From Deferribacteres bacterium (GTDB lineage Bacteria; Nitrospirota; Thermodesulfovibrionia; UBA6902): DNA of 5,241 nucleotides. Numbering within the stretch: position 1 is the stretch's first letter; each line of letters begins with the position of its first letter. Positions 1-5,241 of this stretch are shown here, in pieces. The stretch spans positions 1 through 5,241 of the forward strand of contig JAADFS010000128.1 of NCBI GenBank assembly GCA_013152795.1, written 5' to 3'. The notes below the pieces were generated by a model. That model was not told where the DNA came from. It worked only from the letters and a program-made list of their open reading frames with translations, and searched no databases. A program made the position numbers and the translations under genes.

Positions 1-378
1 GCATTCCATCCCGTGGCTTACGAGCCTGAAGAGCCGTGTGACAGTGAGTTCACCTACACACTCGTTACACGGGACGTGCTCCAGCACTCCGGCAACATGT
101 CCACGAGGTCGGAGGCCCTGAAGCTCGTGCAGGCCGAGGCATTCCTTGAGATAAATGAAAAAGATGCGGAGAGACATGCGATATCCGATGAAAGCCATAT
201 AAAGATCACCTCAAGGAGAGGCTCCGTATACCTGAGGGCAAAGGTCACGGATGCAGTGCCCGAGGGAGTGGTCTCCACCCCCGTTCATTTCCCCTCGGGC
301 GGTATAAATGAGCTTACACACTTTTCTGGAAATACATGCAGCCGTCTGGATGCAGTGAAGATTGAAAGAGTAAAATAA
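1..378 (+). CDS. C-terminal fragment of a NuoG/FdhA-like molybdopterin oxidoreductase subunit (5' end outside window)
   Basis: The frame is open from the first base and ends at a TAA at 376-378, so this is the 3' end of a gene that starts upstream. A GTG at position 13 is not a credible start, because the residues before it (AFHP) already match the paralog. The 125 visible residues align without a gap to residues 704-828 of the protein at 2274-4760, with 64 identities by hand count. They correspond to the C-terminal molybdopterin-dinucleotide-binding domain (Molydop_binding fold) of formate dehydrogenase alpha and NuoG-type proteins. Shared motifs are RD-[VI]-LQHSG-x-MS-x-RS, TSRRG-x-VY and HFP-x3-IN-x-LT. 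The Fe-S domains and active-site region lie outside the window, so it cannot be said whether this copy is catalytic. The NuoF-type gene follows after 21 bp, which suggests one operon. The family call is firm; the exact function is unknown. Confidence 0.85.
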   Translation, partial: AFHPVAYEPEEPCDSEFTYTLVTRDVLQHSGNMSTRSEALKLVQAEAFLEINEKDAERHAISDESHIKITSRRGSVYLRAKVTDAVPEGVVSTPVHFPSGGINELTHFSGNTCSRLDAVKIERVK

Positions 379-382
379 CAGC

Positions 383-389
383 AGGAGGT
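383..389 (+). promoter_or_regulatory. Ribosome binding site of the NuoF-type gene
   Basis: AGGAGGT is a perfect Shine-Dalgarno match, 10 nt before the ATG at 400. It lies in the 21-bp gap after the upstream stop codon. It supports the start at 400, which also gives the full N-terminal [2Fe-2S] domain. No promoter fits in this gap, so the gene is probably co-transcribed with its upstream neighbour. Confidence 0.85.
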
Positions 390-399
390 TTACAACATT

Positions 400-2277
400 A
401 TGTCCGAGCAACAGCGTGTCAGTCTTATGGTATGTGCAGGAACGGGTTGCGTATCCGCCGGGTCACTTAAGATAAAGGAAGCCATTGAAGCTGAACTGAA
501 GAAGAGGTCGCTTGACAAGGAGATCGGAATCGTGCTTACGGGATGCAACGGCCTGTGCGCGGGCGGTCCGGTGATTGCAGTGTATCCTGATGAGATATTC
601 TATCAGAAGCTGCGGCCCGAGGACATACCCCATCTCGTGGAGGAACACTTTGTAAAGGGGAGGCCCGTGCAGAAGCTCATGTACAGGATGCCCGCAAAGA
701 GAAAGGCCATCCCCGTGATGAGCGAGATACCGTTCTTCAAGCACCAGGTGCTCAGGGCGCTCAGGAACAAGGGGCTCATCGACCCCGAAAAGATAGAGGA
801 GTACATTGCCAGGGACGGCTACATGGCGGCTGCAAAGGCGCTTACTGAGATGACCCCCGAGGAGATCATAAAGGTCGTAAAGGACTCGGGCATAAGGGGC
901 AGGGGCGGCGCCGGCTTTCCCACCGGGCTTAAATGGGAATTCTGCGCAAAGGTGCAGTCCGATACAAAATACATGCTCTGCAACGGTGACGAGGGCGACC
1001 CCGGGGCATTCATGGACAGGTCAATCATGGAGGCCGACCCCCATGCCGTGATCGAGGGCATGATCATAGGCGCAAGGGCCATCGGCGCAAACATGGGCTA
1101 TATCTACGTCAGGGCGGAGTATCCCCTGGCCGTCAAGAGGCTGCAGATGGCCATAGACGCGGCCACCGAGGCAGGGCTTCTGGGCAAGAACATCCTGGAC
1201 AGCGGTTTTGACTTCAACCTCGAGATATACCTCGGTGCAGGCGCATTTGTCTGCGGTGAAGAGACGGCGCTCATGCGCTCCATTGAAGGGAAGCGCGGCA
1301 TGCCGAGGCCGAGGCCGCCGTTCCCGGCCCACAAGGGCCTGTGGGAGAAACCCTCTGTGCTCAACAATGTCGAGACACTTGCAAACATCTCGCCGATCAT
1401 CCTGCACGGCGCGGAGTGGTACAGGAACCTGGGTACTGAGAAGAGCCCGGGCACAAAGGTCTTTGCCCTGACCGGCGCGGTAAACAACGTCGGCCTTGTC
1501 GAGGTGCCGATGGGCATCCCGCTCAGGACGATCATAAACGACATAGGGGGCGGCATCAAGGGCAAGGGCAGGAAATTCAAGGCCGTGCAGATGGGCGGCC
1601 CTTCGGGCGGCTGCATCCCCGAGAGCCTCATAGACATCCCGGTCACATACGAAGACGTGGTCAAGACCGGGGCCATCATGGGCTCGGGCGGCATGGTGGT
1701 CATGGACAACAACAACTGCATGGTCGGCATGGCGAAGTTCTTCCTTGAGTTCACGGCCGAGGAGTCATGCGGCAAGTGCCCCCCGTGCAGGGTGGGAACC
1801 AAGATAATGCTTGACATACTGACCGATATCTCCGAGGGCCGCGGCAAGGAAGGCGACATAGAGACCCTCGAGGACCTGTCCCACGACATAATAGCAACAT
1901 CCCTCTGCGGCCTGGGGCAGACCGCCCCCAATCCCGTGCTCACCACAATAAGATACTTCAGGGATGAATACGAATCCCATATAAGGGACAAATGGTGCAA
2001 GGCGGGCATATGCCGCGACCTCTGTTCATTCCATATCATTGAGGAGCTCTGCAAGGGGTGCGGCGCGTGCCTCAGGGGATGCCCGTCAAAGGCCATTGTA
2101 GGGGAGAAGAAAAAACCACACCGGATAATACAGGATCTCTGCGTTCGCTGCAGAAGCTGTTACGATACATGCAAATTCAACTCCATAAAAGTTCTACCCG
2201 CCGGTTTCGAGGGTGAACCGTCGGAACTGGTGGAAACGGCGGCAGCGGCAAAATCAGGAAAAGGAGCGGCAGAATGA
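400..2277 (+). CDS. nuoF: NuoF/HndC-type NAD(P)H-binding flavo-iron-sulfur subunit with fused ferredoxin domains
   Basis: This is the diaphorase subunit that exchanges electrons between NAD(P)(H), FMN and Fe-S clusters, probably in the cytoplasm (no signal peptide or membrane segment). Domains in order: a thioredoxin-like [2Fe-2S] domain (about 1-95) with C12-x4-C17 and C49-x3-C53; the NuoF core with the glycine-rich FMN/NAD loop GRGGAGFPTG (167-176), the CNGDEGDPGAF motif (194-204) and the second nucleotide loop GAGAFVCGEETAL (279-291); an SLBB-like stretch (roughly 370-430); the [4Fe-4S] site C457-x2-C460-x2-C463 with C503; and a C-terminal 2x[4Fe-4S] ferredoxin, C551-x2-C554-x2-C557-x3-C561 and C581-x2-C584-x2-C587-x3-C591. 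A Cys-rich linker (C533, C538, C542) precedes the ferredoxin, as is usual in HndC-type proteins. At 625 residues it has the HndC/HydB/FDH-beta layout and is longer than complex I NuoF (about 430-445). Its stop overlaps the next start. The family is certain; the physiological partner (formate, ferredoxin or quinone side) is not settled by sequence. A separate NuoE/HndA subunit, usual in such complexes, is not in the window. Confidence 0.96.
   Translation: MSEQQRVSLMVCAGTGCVSAGSLKIKEAIEAELKKRSLDKEIGIVLTGCNGLCAGGPVIAVYPDEIFYQKLRPEDIPHLVEEHFVKGRPVQKLMYRMPAKRKAIPVMSEIPFFKHQVLRALRNKGLIDPEKIEEYIARDGYMAAAKALTEMTPEEIIKVVKDSGIRGRGGAGFPTGLKWEFCAKVQSDTKYMLCNGDEGDPGAFMDRSIMEADPHAVIEGMIIGARAIGANMGYIYVRAEYPLAVKRLQMAIDAATEAGLLGKNILDSGFDFNLEIYLGAGAFVCGEETALMRSIEGKRGMPRPRPPFPAHKGLWEKPSVLNNVETLANISPIILHGAEWYRNLGTEKSPGTKVFALTGAVNNVGLVEVPMGIPLRTIINDIGGGIKGKGRKFKAVQMGGPSGGCIPESLIDIPVTYEDVVKTGAIMGSGGMVVMDNNNCMVGMAKFFLEFTAEESCGKCPPCRVGTKIMLDILTDISEGRGKEGDIETLEDLSHDIIATSLCGLGQTAPNPVLTTIRYFRDEYESHIRDKWCKAGICRDLCSFHIIEELCKGCGACLRGCPSKAIVGEKKKPHRIIQDLCVRCRSCYDTCKFNSIKVLPAGFEGEPSELVETAAAAKSGKGAAE
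2261..2266 (+). promoter_or_regulatory. Ribosome binding site inside the nuoF end; translational coupling
   Basis: AAGGAG lies 7 nt before the ATG at 2274, within the last codons of the NuoF-type gene. The start and stop codons share ATGA (2274-2277). This arrangement usually couples translation of two subunits made in equal amounts. Confidence 0.8.
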
Positions 2278-4760
2278 TAGAGTTAACAATAAACGGCAAA
2301 CGGATCACAACTGAAAAAGGCAGCACTATTCTCCAGGCTGCGCTGGCAAACGGTATAAAGATACCCAATCTCTGCTATGACAAGAGGCTTACGCCTTACG
2401 GCTCATGCAGGATGTGCATAGTCGAGGTCGAGGGCCAGAGAAGGCTCTTTGCGGCATGTTCAAGCCCTGCTGAAAACGGAATGGTGGTAAACACGGACAC
2501 CCCCAAGCTCAGAAAGCTCCGGCAGACCGTGCTGGAGTTCCTGCTGGTGCATCATCCGCTTGACTGTCCTGTATGCGACAAGGCGGGCGAGTGCGCCCTC
2601 CAGGACCTGGCCTATGAATACGGCAAGCCGGAGGCAAGGTTCAGGAGGCCGAGGAAAGAGGTGACCTCTGATGTCAGGAGCCCGCTCATAGAATTAAGCT
2701 CCAACAGGTGCATACTCTGCGGCAAGTGCGTAAGGATATGCGAAGAGCATCAGGGCAGGGGCGCCCTGGGCCTGATCGGCAGGGGGTTCCCGACAGTGGT
2801 GCAGCCTGCCTTCGGAGAGATACTGGAATGCGATTTCTGCGGCCAGTGCATCGACATATGCCCCACCGGCGCGATCCTGAGCAAGCCGTACAAGTTCAAG
2901 GGACGCGCATGGTTTCTGGATGAAAAGGACACCATATGCCCGTTCTGCGGCTGCGGCTGCACCCTTACCCTCGGGATCAGGGAAGGAGAGATCATGCGCT
3001 CAAGGGGAAGGGAATCTGCGGGTATAAATGACGGCAACCTCTGCGGCAGGGGCAGGTTCGGTTTTGACTATATCTACAGTGAAAACCGCCTCAAGACACC
3101 GATGATAAGAATAGAGGATGAACTGATGCCCGTGCCGTGGGATGAGGCCCTGAACCACATTGCCAAGAACATCCGTTCCATCATAGATGCACACGGCCCG
3201 GACTCGATAGGTGCCCTCGGCTCTCCCAGGTGCACCAATGAAGACAACTATATGCTGCAGAAGTTCATGAGGGATATCATCGGCTCCGGCAATATAGACT
3301 CATCCGCCGCCTTCGGCCATGCAAGGGTGCAGAAGGCATGGGAGGCGGCATTCGGCCTGAAGAGCCGCGGCATTGACATAAGATCGCCCATCGGCAGGGA
3401 TGTCATCCTGATTGTCGAGTCCGACCTGAGCGTCACACATCCCATCTTCGGCATCAACATCCTGCAGGCGAAGAGGGAAGGCGCGCAGCTTATCGTGGCC
3501 GACAGCAGGGATACGAAACTGACCAGGCACAGCACGCAGCGGCTCATGATAAAACACGGCACCGGCATCGCCTTTATCAACGGGATAATGAAGGCGGTGA
3601 TCGACAGGGGCCTTTTCGACAGGGAGAAGGTCTCGAAGATACCGGGGTTTGAATCCCTCGAGGCACTGCTTGAGGATTACACTCCGGAGAAGGTCTCCGG
3701 CATCACCGGTATAAGCGAGCAGGAGATCATAACCGCTGCGGAGACATTTGCACGCGCGGAAAGCAGGATGCTTTCACTGTCGCTCGGTATATCGGAAAAC
3801 ACCAACAGCCTGAACACCGTGCTTGCCGCGGCTGATTTGATCATCCTCCTCGGGGACGGGCCGGACGCCCTGCAGGTACCCGCCGAATACTCAAACACCT
3901 TCGGTGCTTACCAGATGGGCGTAAGCCCGGACACCGGGCCGGGATACGCGCCTGTGGAGAAACCCGGCAAGGGCGTGCAGGAGATGCTGTATGACCCCGG
4001 CTCGCTCAATGCCCTCTACATCATGGGCGAGGACCCGGTCATAACCTTTCCCGACAGCGCAAAGGTGGTCAGCAGGCTGAAGGCCCTGGACTTCCTGATA
4101 GTGCAGGACATAGCGCTTACAGACACTGCAAAATTAGCGCATGTGGTCCTGCCTGCCTCAAGCTGGGGGGAGAAGGACGGCACACTTACCAATGCCGGAG
4201 GAATCATGCAGAAGGCATATAAGGTGGTTGACCCCACAGGCCAGTCCCTGCCTGACTGGCAGATACTGAGGAACCTTGCGCTTTCCATGGGAAATGACCT
4301 GAAGGTCAAAAACCTGGCCGGCATATCAGAAGAGATAAATTCCCTGCCGGGGCTTAAGGTAGGGGAGGAGGCGCCCAGGCCCGCGTTCAATCCCGTTGCA
4401 TACAGCGCGGATGAAGAGCCTGACGCCGAGTATCCTCTGCGTCTTGTTGTAAGGGACATACTCCAGCATTCGGGCAGCATGTCGGCAAGGTCCAACTCAC
4501 TCGACCTCGTTGTCTCCGAGGCCCTGCTTGAGATAAGCGAAGAGGACGGCAGGAAATACGGCATTTCCGACAACAGCTACGTCAAGGCGACCTCAAGGAG
4601 GGGCACGGTTTATATAAAGGCAAGGATATCGGATGATGTCCCCGCCGGCACGGCATTCGTGCCCGCCCATTTCCCGCATGCAAAGATAAACAACCTTACG
4701 AGGCTGTCTTTAAACGGCGCTGCACCTTCCGTTGCAGTGAAGATCGAGGGGGCGCTGTAG
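2274..4760 (+). CDS. NuoG/FdhA-like iron-sulfur molybdopterin-fold subunit with degenerate active site
   Basis: This is the large electron-transfer subunit partnering the NuoF-type protein, cytoplasmic by sequence. Domains in order: a plant-type [2Fe-2S] ferredoxin (C34, C45, C48, C62); the His-Cys3 [4Fe-4S] site H94-x3-C98-x2-C101-x5-C107; two [4Fe-4S] sites (C146, C149, C152, C156 and C186, C189, C192, C196); and the molybdopterin-oxidoreductase [4Fe-4S] site C222-x2-C225-x3-C229 with C257. The molybdopterin-fold body (about 270-690) and the C-terminal dinucleotide-binding domain (about 719-826) follow. The body resembles formate dehydrogenase alpha (SPRCTNEDNY 317-326; LYIMGEDPV; EKDGTLTN 633-640). 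However, the residue expected to be the Sec/Cys metal ligand is G348 (followed by H349), the Lys after the fourth cluster Cys is R259, and the substrate Arg region (about 535-549) has no Arg. The protein also looks some 60-90 residues shorter than typical NAD-linked FdhA, mainly around 553-575 and 670-700. It is not an [FeFe] hydrogenase, as no H-cluster motifs are present. Likely a NuoG-like electron carrier; formate dehydrogenase activity is doubtful. No symbol is given because nuoG and fdhA both remain possible labels. Confidence 0.93.
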   Translation: MIELTINGKRITTEKGSTILQAALANGIKIPNLCYDKRLTPYGSCRMCIVEVEGQRRLFAACSSPAENGMVVNTDTPKLRKLRQTVLEFLLVHHPLDCPVCDKAGECALQDLAYEYGKPEARFRRPRKEVTSDVRSPLIELSSNRCILCGKCVRICEEHQGRGALGLIGRGFPTVVQPAFGEILECDFCGQCIDICPTGAILSKPYKFKGRAWFLDEKDTICPFCGCGCTLTLGIREGEIMRSRGRESAGINDGNLCGRGRFGFDYIYSENRLKTPMIRIEDELMPVPWDEALNHIAKNIRSIIDAHGPDSIGALGSPRCTNEDNYMLQKFMRDIIGSGNIDSSAAFGHARVQKAWEAAFGLKSRGIDIRSPIGRDVILIVESDLSVTHPIFGINILQAKREGAQLIVADSRDTKLTRHSTQRLMIKHGTGIAFINGIMKAVIDRGLFDREKVSKIPGFESLEALLEDYTPEKVSGITGISEQEIITAAETFARAESRMLSLSLGISENTNSLNTVLAAADLIILLGDGPDALQVPAEYSNTFGAYQMGVSPDTGPGYAPVEKPGKGVQEMLYDPGSLNALYIMGEDPVITFPDSAKVVSRLKALDFLIVQDIALTDTAKLAHVVLPASSWGEKDGTLTNAGGIMQKAYKVVDPTGQSLPDWQILRNLALSMGNDLKVKNLAGISEEINSLPGLKVGEEAPRPAFNPVAYSADEEPDAEYPLRLVVRDILQHSGSMSARSNSLDLVVSEALLEISEEDGRKYGISDNSYVKATSRRGTVYIKARISDDVPAGTAFVPAHFPHAKINNLTRLSLNGAAPSVAVKIEGAL

Positions 4761-4762
4761 TA

Positions 4763-4780
4763 GGGGGGCAAGGGCCCCCC
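4763..4780 (+). terminator. GC-rich hairpin right after the operon, without U-tract
   Basis: GGGGGGC (4763-4769) pairs perfectly with GCCCCCC (4774-4780) around a 4-nt loop, starting 2 bases after the TAG stop. This is the place for a transcription terminator or an mRNA 3'-end stabiliser. There is no run of T after it, so it is not a classic intrinsic terminator and may act with Rho or only as a stability element. Confidence 0.45.
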
Positions 4781-4889
4781 GGTATCCCCCGCGCCCTTTG
4801 CCTGCCGGAATGACGACCCGGCCGGGCTCTCCATTTAATAAGCTGAAACGCTTGGTTACGTGCCGCCGCACCCCATGTCCTCAGCCGGG

Positions 4890-4917
4890 TTGACAACCAT
4901 GTCCGTCTTAATACAAT
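4890..4917 (+). promoter_or_regulatory. Predicted sigma70-type promoter (TTGACA - 16 bp - TACAAT)
   Basis: TTGACA at 4890-4895 is a perfect -35 hexamer, and TACAAT at 4912-4917 differs from the -10 consensus by one base; the spacer is 16 bp. It is the best promoter match noticed in the non-coding region. Transcription would begin near 4924 and reach the gene at 5168 after a leader of about 240 nt that includes the G-rich palindrome. It could instead drive a small RNA. Confidence 0.55.
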
Positions 4918-4960
4918 ATAAACGGTTATCACGATTCATCCGGTTCTTTCACTATATTCC

Positions 4961-5001
4961 GTTGTCAGGGTTTAGGGTGCAGGGTGCAGTTGTCAGGGTG
5001 C
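4961..5001 (+). repeat. Short direct repeats (GTTGTCAGGG and AGGGTGC)
   Basis: GTTGTCAGGG occurs at 4961-4970 and 4989-4998. AGGGTGC occurs at 4974-4980, 4981-4987 (in tandem) and 4995-5001. The copies are imperfectly spaced, as expected for a slippage-prone low-complexity spacer rather than a CRISPR array or iteron set. It directly precedes the G-rich palindrome and may be part of the same intergenic element. Confidence 0.7.
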
Positions 5002-5011
5002 AGAATGAAAT

Positions 5012-5048
5012 CCCCCTCCCCCTTGACGGGGGAGGGTCGGGGAGGGGG
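5012..5048 (+). repeat. G/C-rich palindromic intergenic element with alternative stems and G-quadruplex motif
   Basis: The C-rich arm can pair in two ways: CCCTCCCCC (5014-5022) with GGGGGAGGG (5028-5036) around the loop TTGAC, or CCCCCTCCCC (5012-5021) with GGGGAGGGGG (5039-5048). The G side has four runs of at least three G (5028-5032, 5034-5036, 5039-5042, 5044-5048) with loops of 1, 2 and 1 nt, which is a strong G-quadruplex pattern. Its form resembles dispersed intergenic palindromes known from many environmental bacterial genomes. That it is repeated elsewhere in this genome is an inference. Confidence 0.75.
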
Positions 5049-5126
5049 TGACCTGTTACCACTGAAGGTATCGCAGATGAAACTTTCCCGGCACCCCGCT
5101 ATCGGTATTTTTATGCTACTGTAAGG

Positions 5127-5140
5127 TTATTTATAAATAA
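5127..5140. promoter_or_regulatory. Perfect 14-bp AT palindrome upstream of the last gene
   Basis: TTATTTATAAATAA is its own reverse complement and lies 27 bp before the ATG at 5168. It could be an operator, and it contains a -10-like TATAAA (5132-5137), although no good -35 lies at the proper distance. As an all-A/T sequence in an AT-rich patch, chance symmetry is possible. Confidence 0.3.
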
Positions 5141-5154
5141 AGTTCAATATAAAA

Positions 5155-5160
5155 AGGTGA
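5155..5160 (+). promoter_or_regulatory. Ribosome binding site of the last gene
   Basis: AGGTGA matches the 3' half of the full Shine-Dalgarno consensus and lies 7 nt before the ATG at 5168. It supports that ATG as a real start. Confidence 0.7.
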
Positions 5161-5167
5161 GGAAGAT

Positions 5168-5241
5168 ATGTCATTTAAATTAAAGATTTCAATTGCAGTA
5201 TTCATTATCACCACAGGCTTTATGGCCGGGTTTTTTTACGC
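5168..5241 (+). CDS. Start of an unidentified gene with N-terminal membrane or signal segment (3' end outside window)
   Basis: Only 24 codons are visible, too few for the family to be recognised. The product begins MSFKLK, with two lysines, followed by a hydrophobic stretch (about residues 7-24: ISIAVFIITTGFMAGFFY). This is a positive-inside N-terminus typical of an uncleaved signal anchor, as in membrane sensors (histidine kinases, chemotaxis receptors, diguanylate cyclases), or of a signal peptide. The start is backed by a Shine-Dalgarno sequence with good spacing. The 407-bp gap, the AT-rich composition and its own promoter candidates suggest a transcription unit separate from the oxidoreductase operon. 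No function is assigned. Confidence 0.65.
   Translation, partial: MSFKLKISIAVFIITTGFMAGFFY

Larger units (their letters stand above)
4761..5167. other. Intergenic region, 407 bp, no convincing gene
   Basis: This stretch separates the oxidoreductase operon from the next gene. It contains, in order, a GC hairpin just after the stop, a 10-bp palindrome CCCGGCCGGG (4817-4826), a sigma70-type promoter, short GGGTGC-type direct repeats, a G-rich palindromic element and an AT-rich palindrome. Open frames crossing it (for example 4860-5051 on +) have no plausible ribosome binding site and run through the repeats, so they are not called. No tRNA or known riboswitch was recognised. Base composition drops to AT-rich after about 5100. 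Confidence 0.75.

Noticed and set aside
1104..2096. 330-codon open frame on the - strand
   Set aside because: It lies fully inside the NuoF-type gene, whose domains and motifs are intact. The antisense product is rich in Met, Pro and Ser with no family motif, as expected of a GC-rich shadow frame.
3306..3323. In-frame TGA selenocysteine codon at the active site
   Set aside because: The codon at the Sec/Cys position (3315-3317) is GGC for glycine, not TGA or TGC, and no in-frame TGA interrupts the gene.
4016..4573. 185-codon open frame on the - strand
   Set aside because: Shadow of the NuoG/FdhA-like gene; Ser-rich, no recognisable domain, and the + frame is conserved against the paralog.
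2274..4760. [FeFe] hydrogenase (HndD-like) identity
   Set aside because: The N-terminal Fe-S domains are similar, but the rest has molybdopterin-oxidoreductase motifs and no H-cluster cysteine motifs.
4610..4932. Overlapping - strand frames at the end of the operon
   Set aside because: They overlap the conserved C-terminal domain coding sequence and the GC hairpin, and show no motifs.
4961..5048. Possible CRISPR array
   Set aside because: Repeats are only 7-10 bp with irregular spacing and no spacers of uniform length.
4860..5051. 63-codon open frame on + in the intergenic region
   Set aside because: No Shine-Dalgarno sequence before it; it crosses the promoter, the direct repeats and the G-rich palindrome, and its C-terminus is just the repeat translated.

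Overview
The window holds the end of one gene, two complete genes and the first codons of a fourth, all on the + strand. The first three form a compact operon for an NAD(P)H-linked flavo-iron-sulfur oxidoreductase of the NuoF/NuoG (HndC, NAD-formate dehydrogenase) type. Coding DNA is fairly GC-rich, with heavy use of AGG for arginine and ATA for isoleucine. Together with the gene types and the G-rich intergenic palindrome, this suggests an anaerobic or microaerophilic bacterium, perhaps Nitrospirota or a deltaproteobacterial lineage. That placement is an inference from style, not from a marker gene.

Layout: positions 1-378 encode the C-terminal end of a molybdopterin-oxidoreductase-like large subunit whose start lies outside the window. 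After a 21-bp gap with a strong ribosome binding site comes a 625-residue NuoF/HndC-type diaphorase subunit (400-2277). Its stop codon overlaps the start of an 828-residue NuoG/FdhA-like subunit (2274-4760). Positions 4761-5167 are non-coding and hold a GC hairpin, a near-consensus sigma70-type promoter, short direct repeats, a G-rich palindromic element with G-quadruplex potential and an AT-rich palindrome. At 5168 a new reading frame begins with a membrane-type N-terminus and runs off the window.

How the genes work together: the NuoF-type subunit should bind FMN and NAD(P)(H) and pass electrons through its Fe-S clusters to the N-terminal Fe-S domains of the NuoG/FdhA-like subunit. That subunit has a formate-dehydrogenase-like fold. 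However, the Sec/Cys position of the active site reads Gly, the catalytic Lys position reads Arg, and the substrate-binding Arg is not found. It is therefore more likely an electron-transfer or structural subunit than a working formate dehydrogenase. The partial upstream protein aligns without gaps to its last 125 residues (64 identical by hand count), so two paralogous large subunits flank a single NuoF. This duplicated large-subunit arrangement with a degenerate catalytic site is the most unusual feature of the window. No membrane subunits of complex I are visible downstream.
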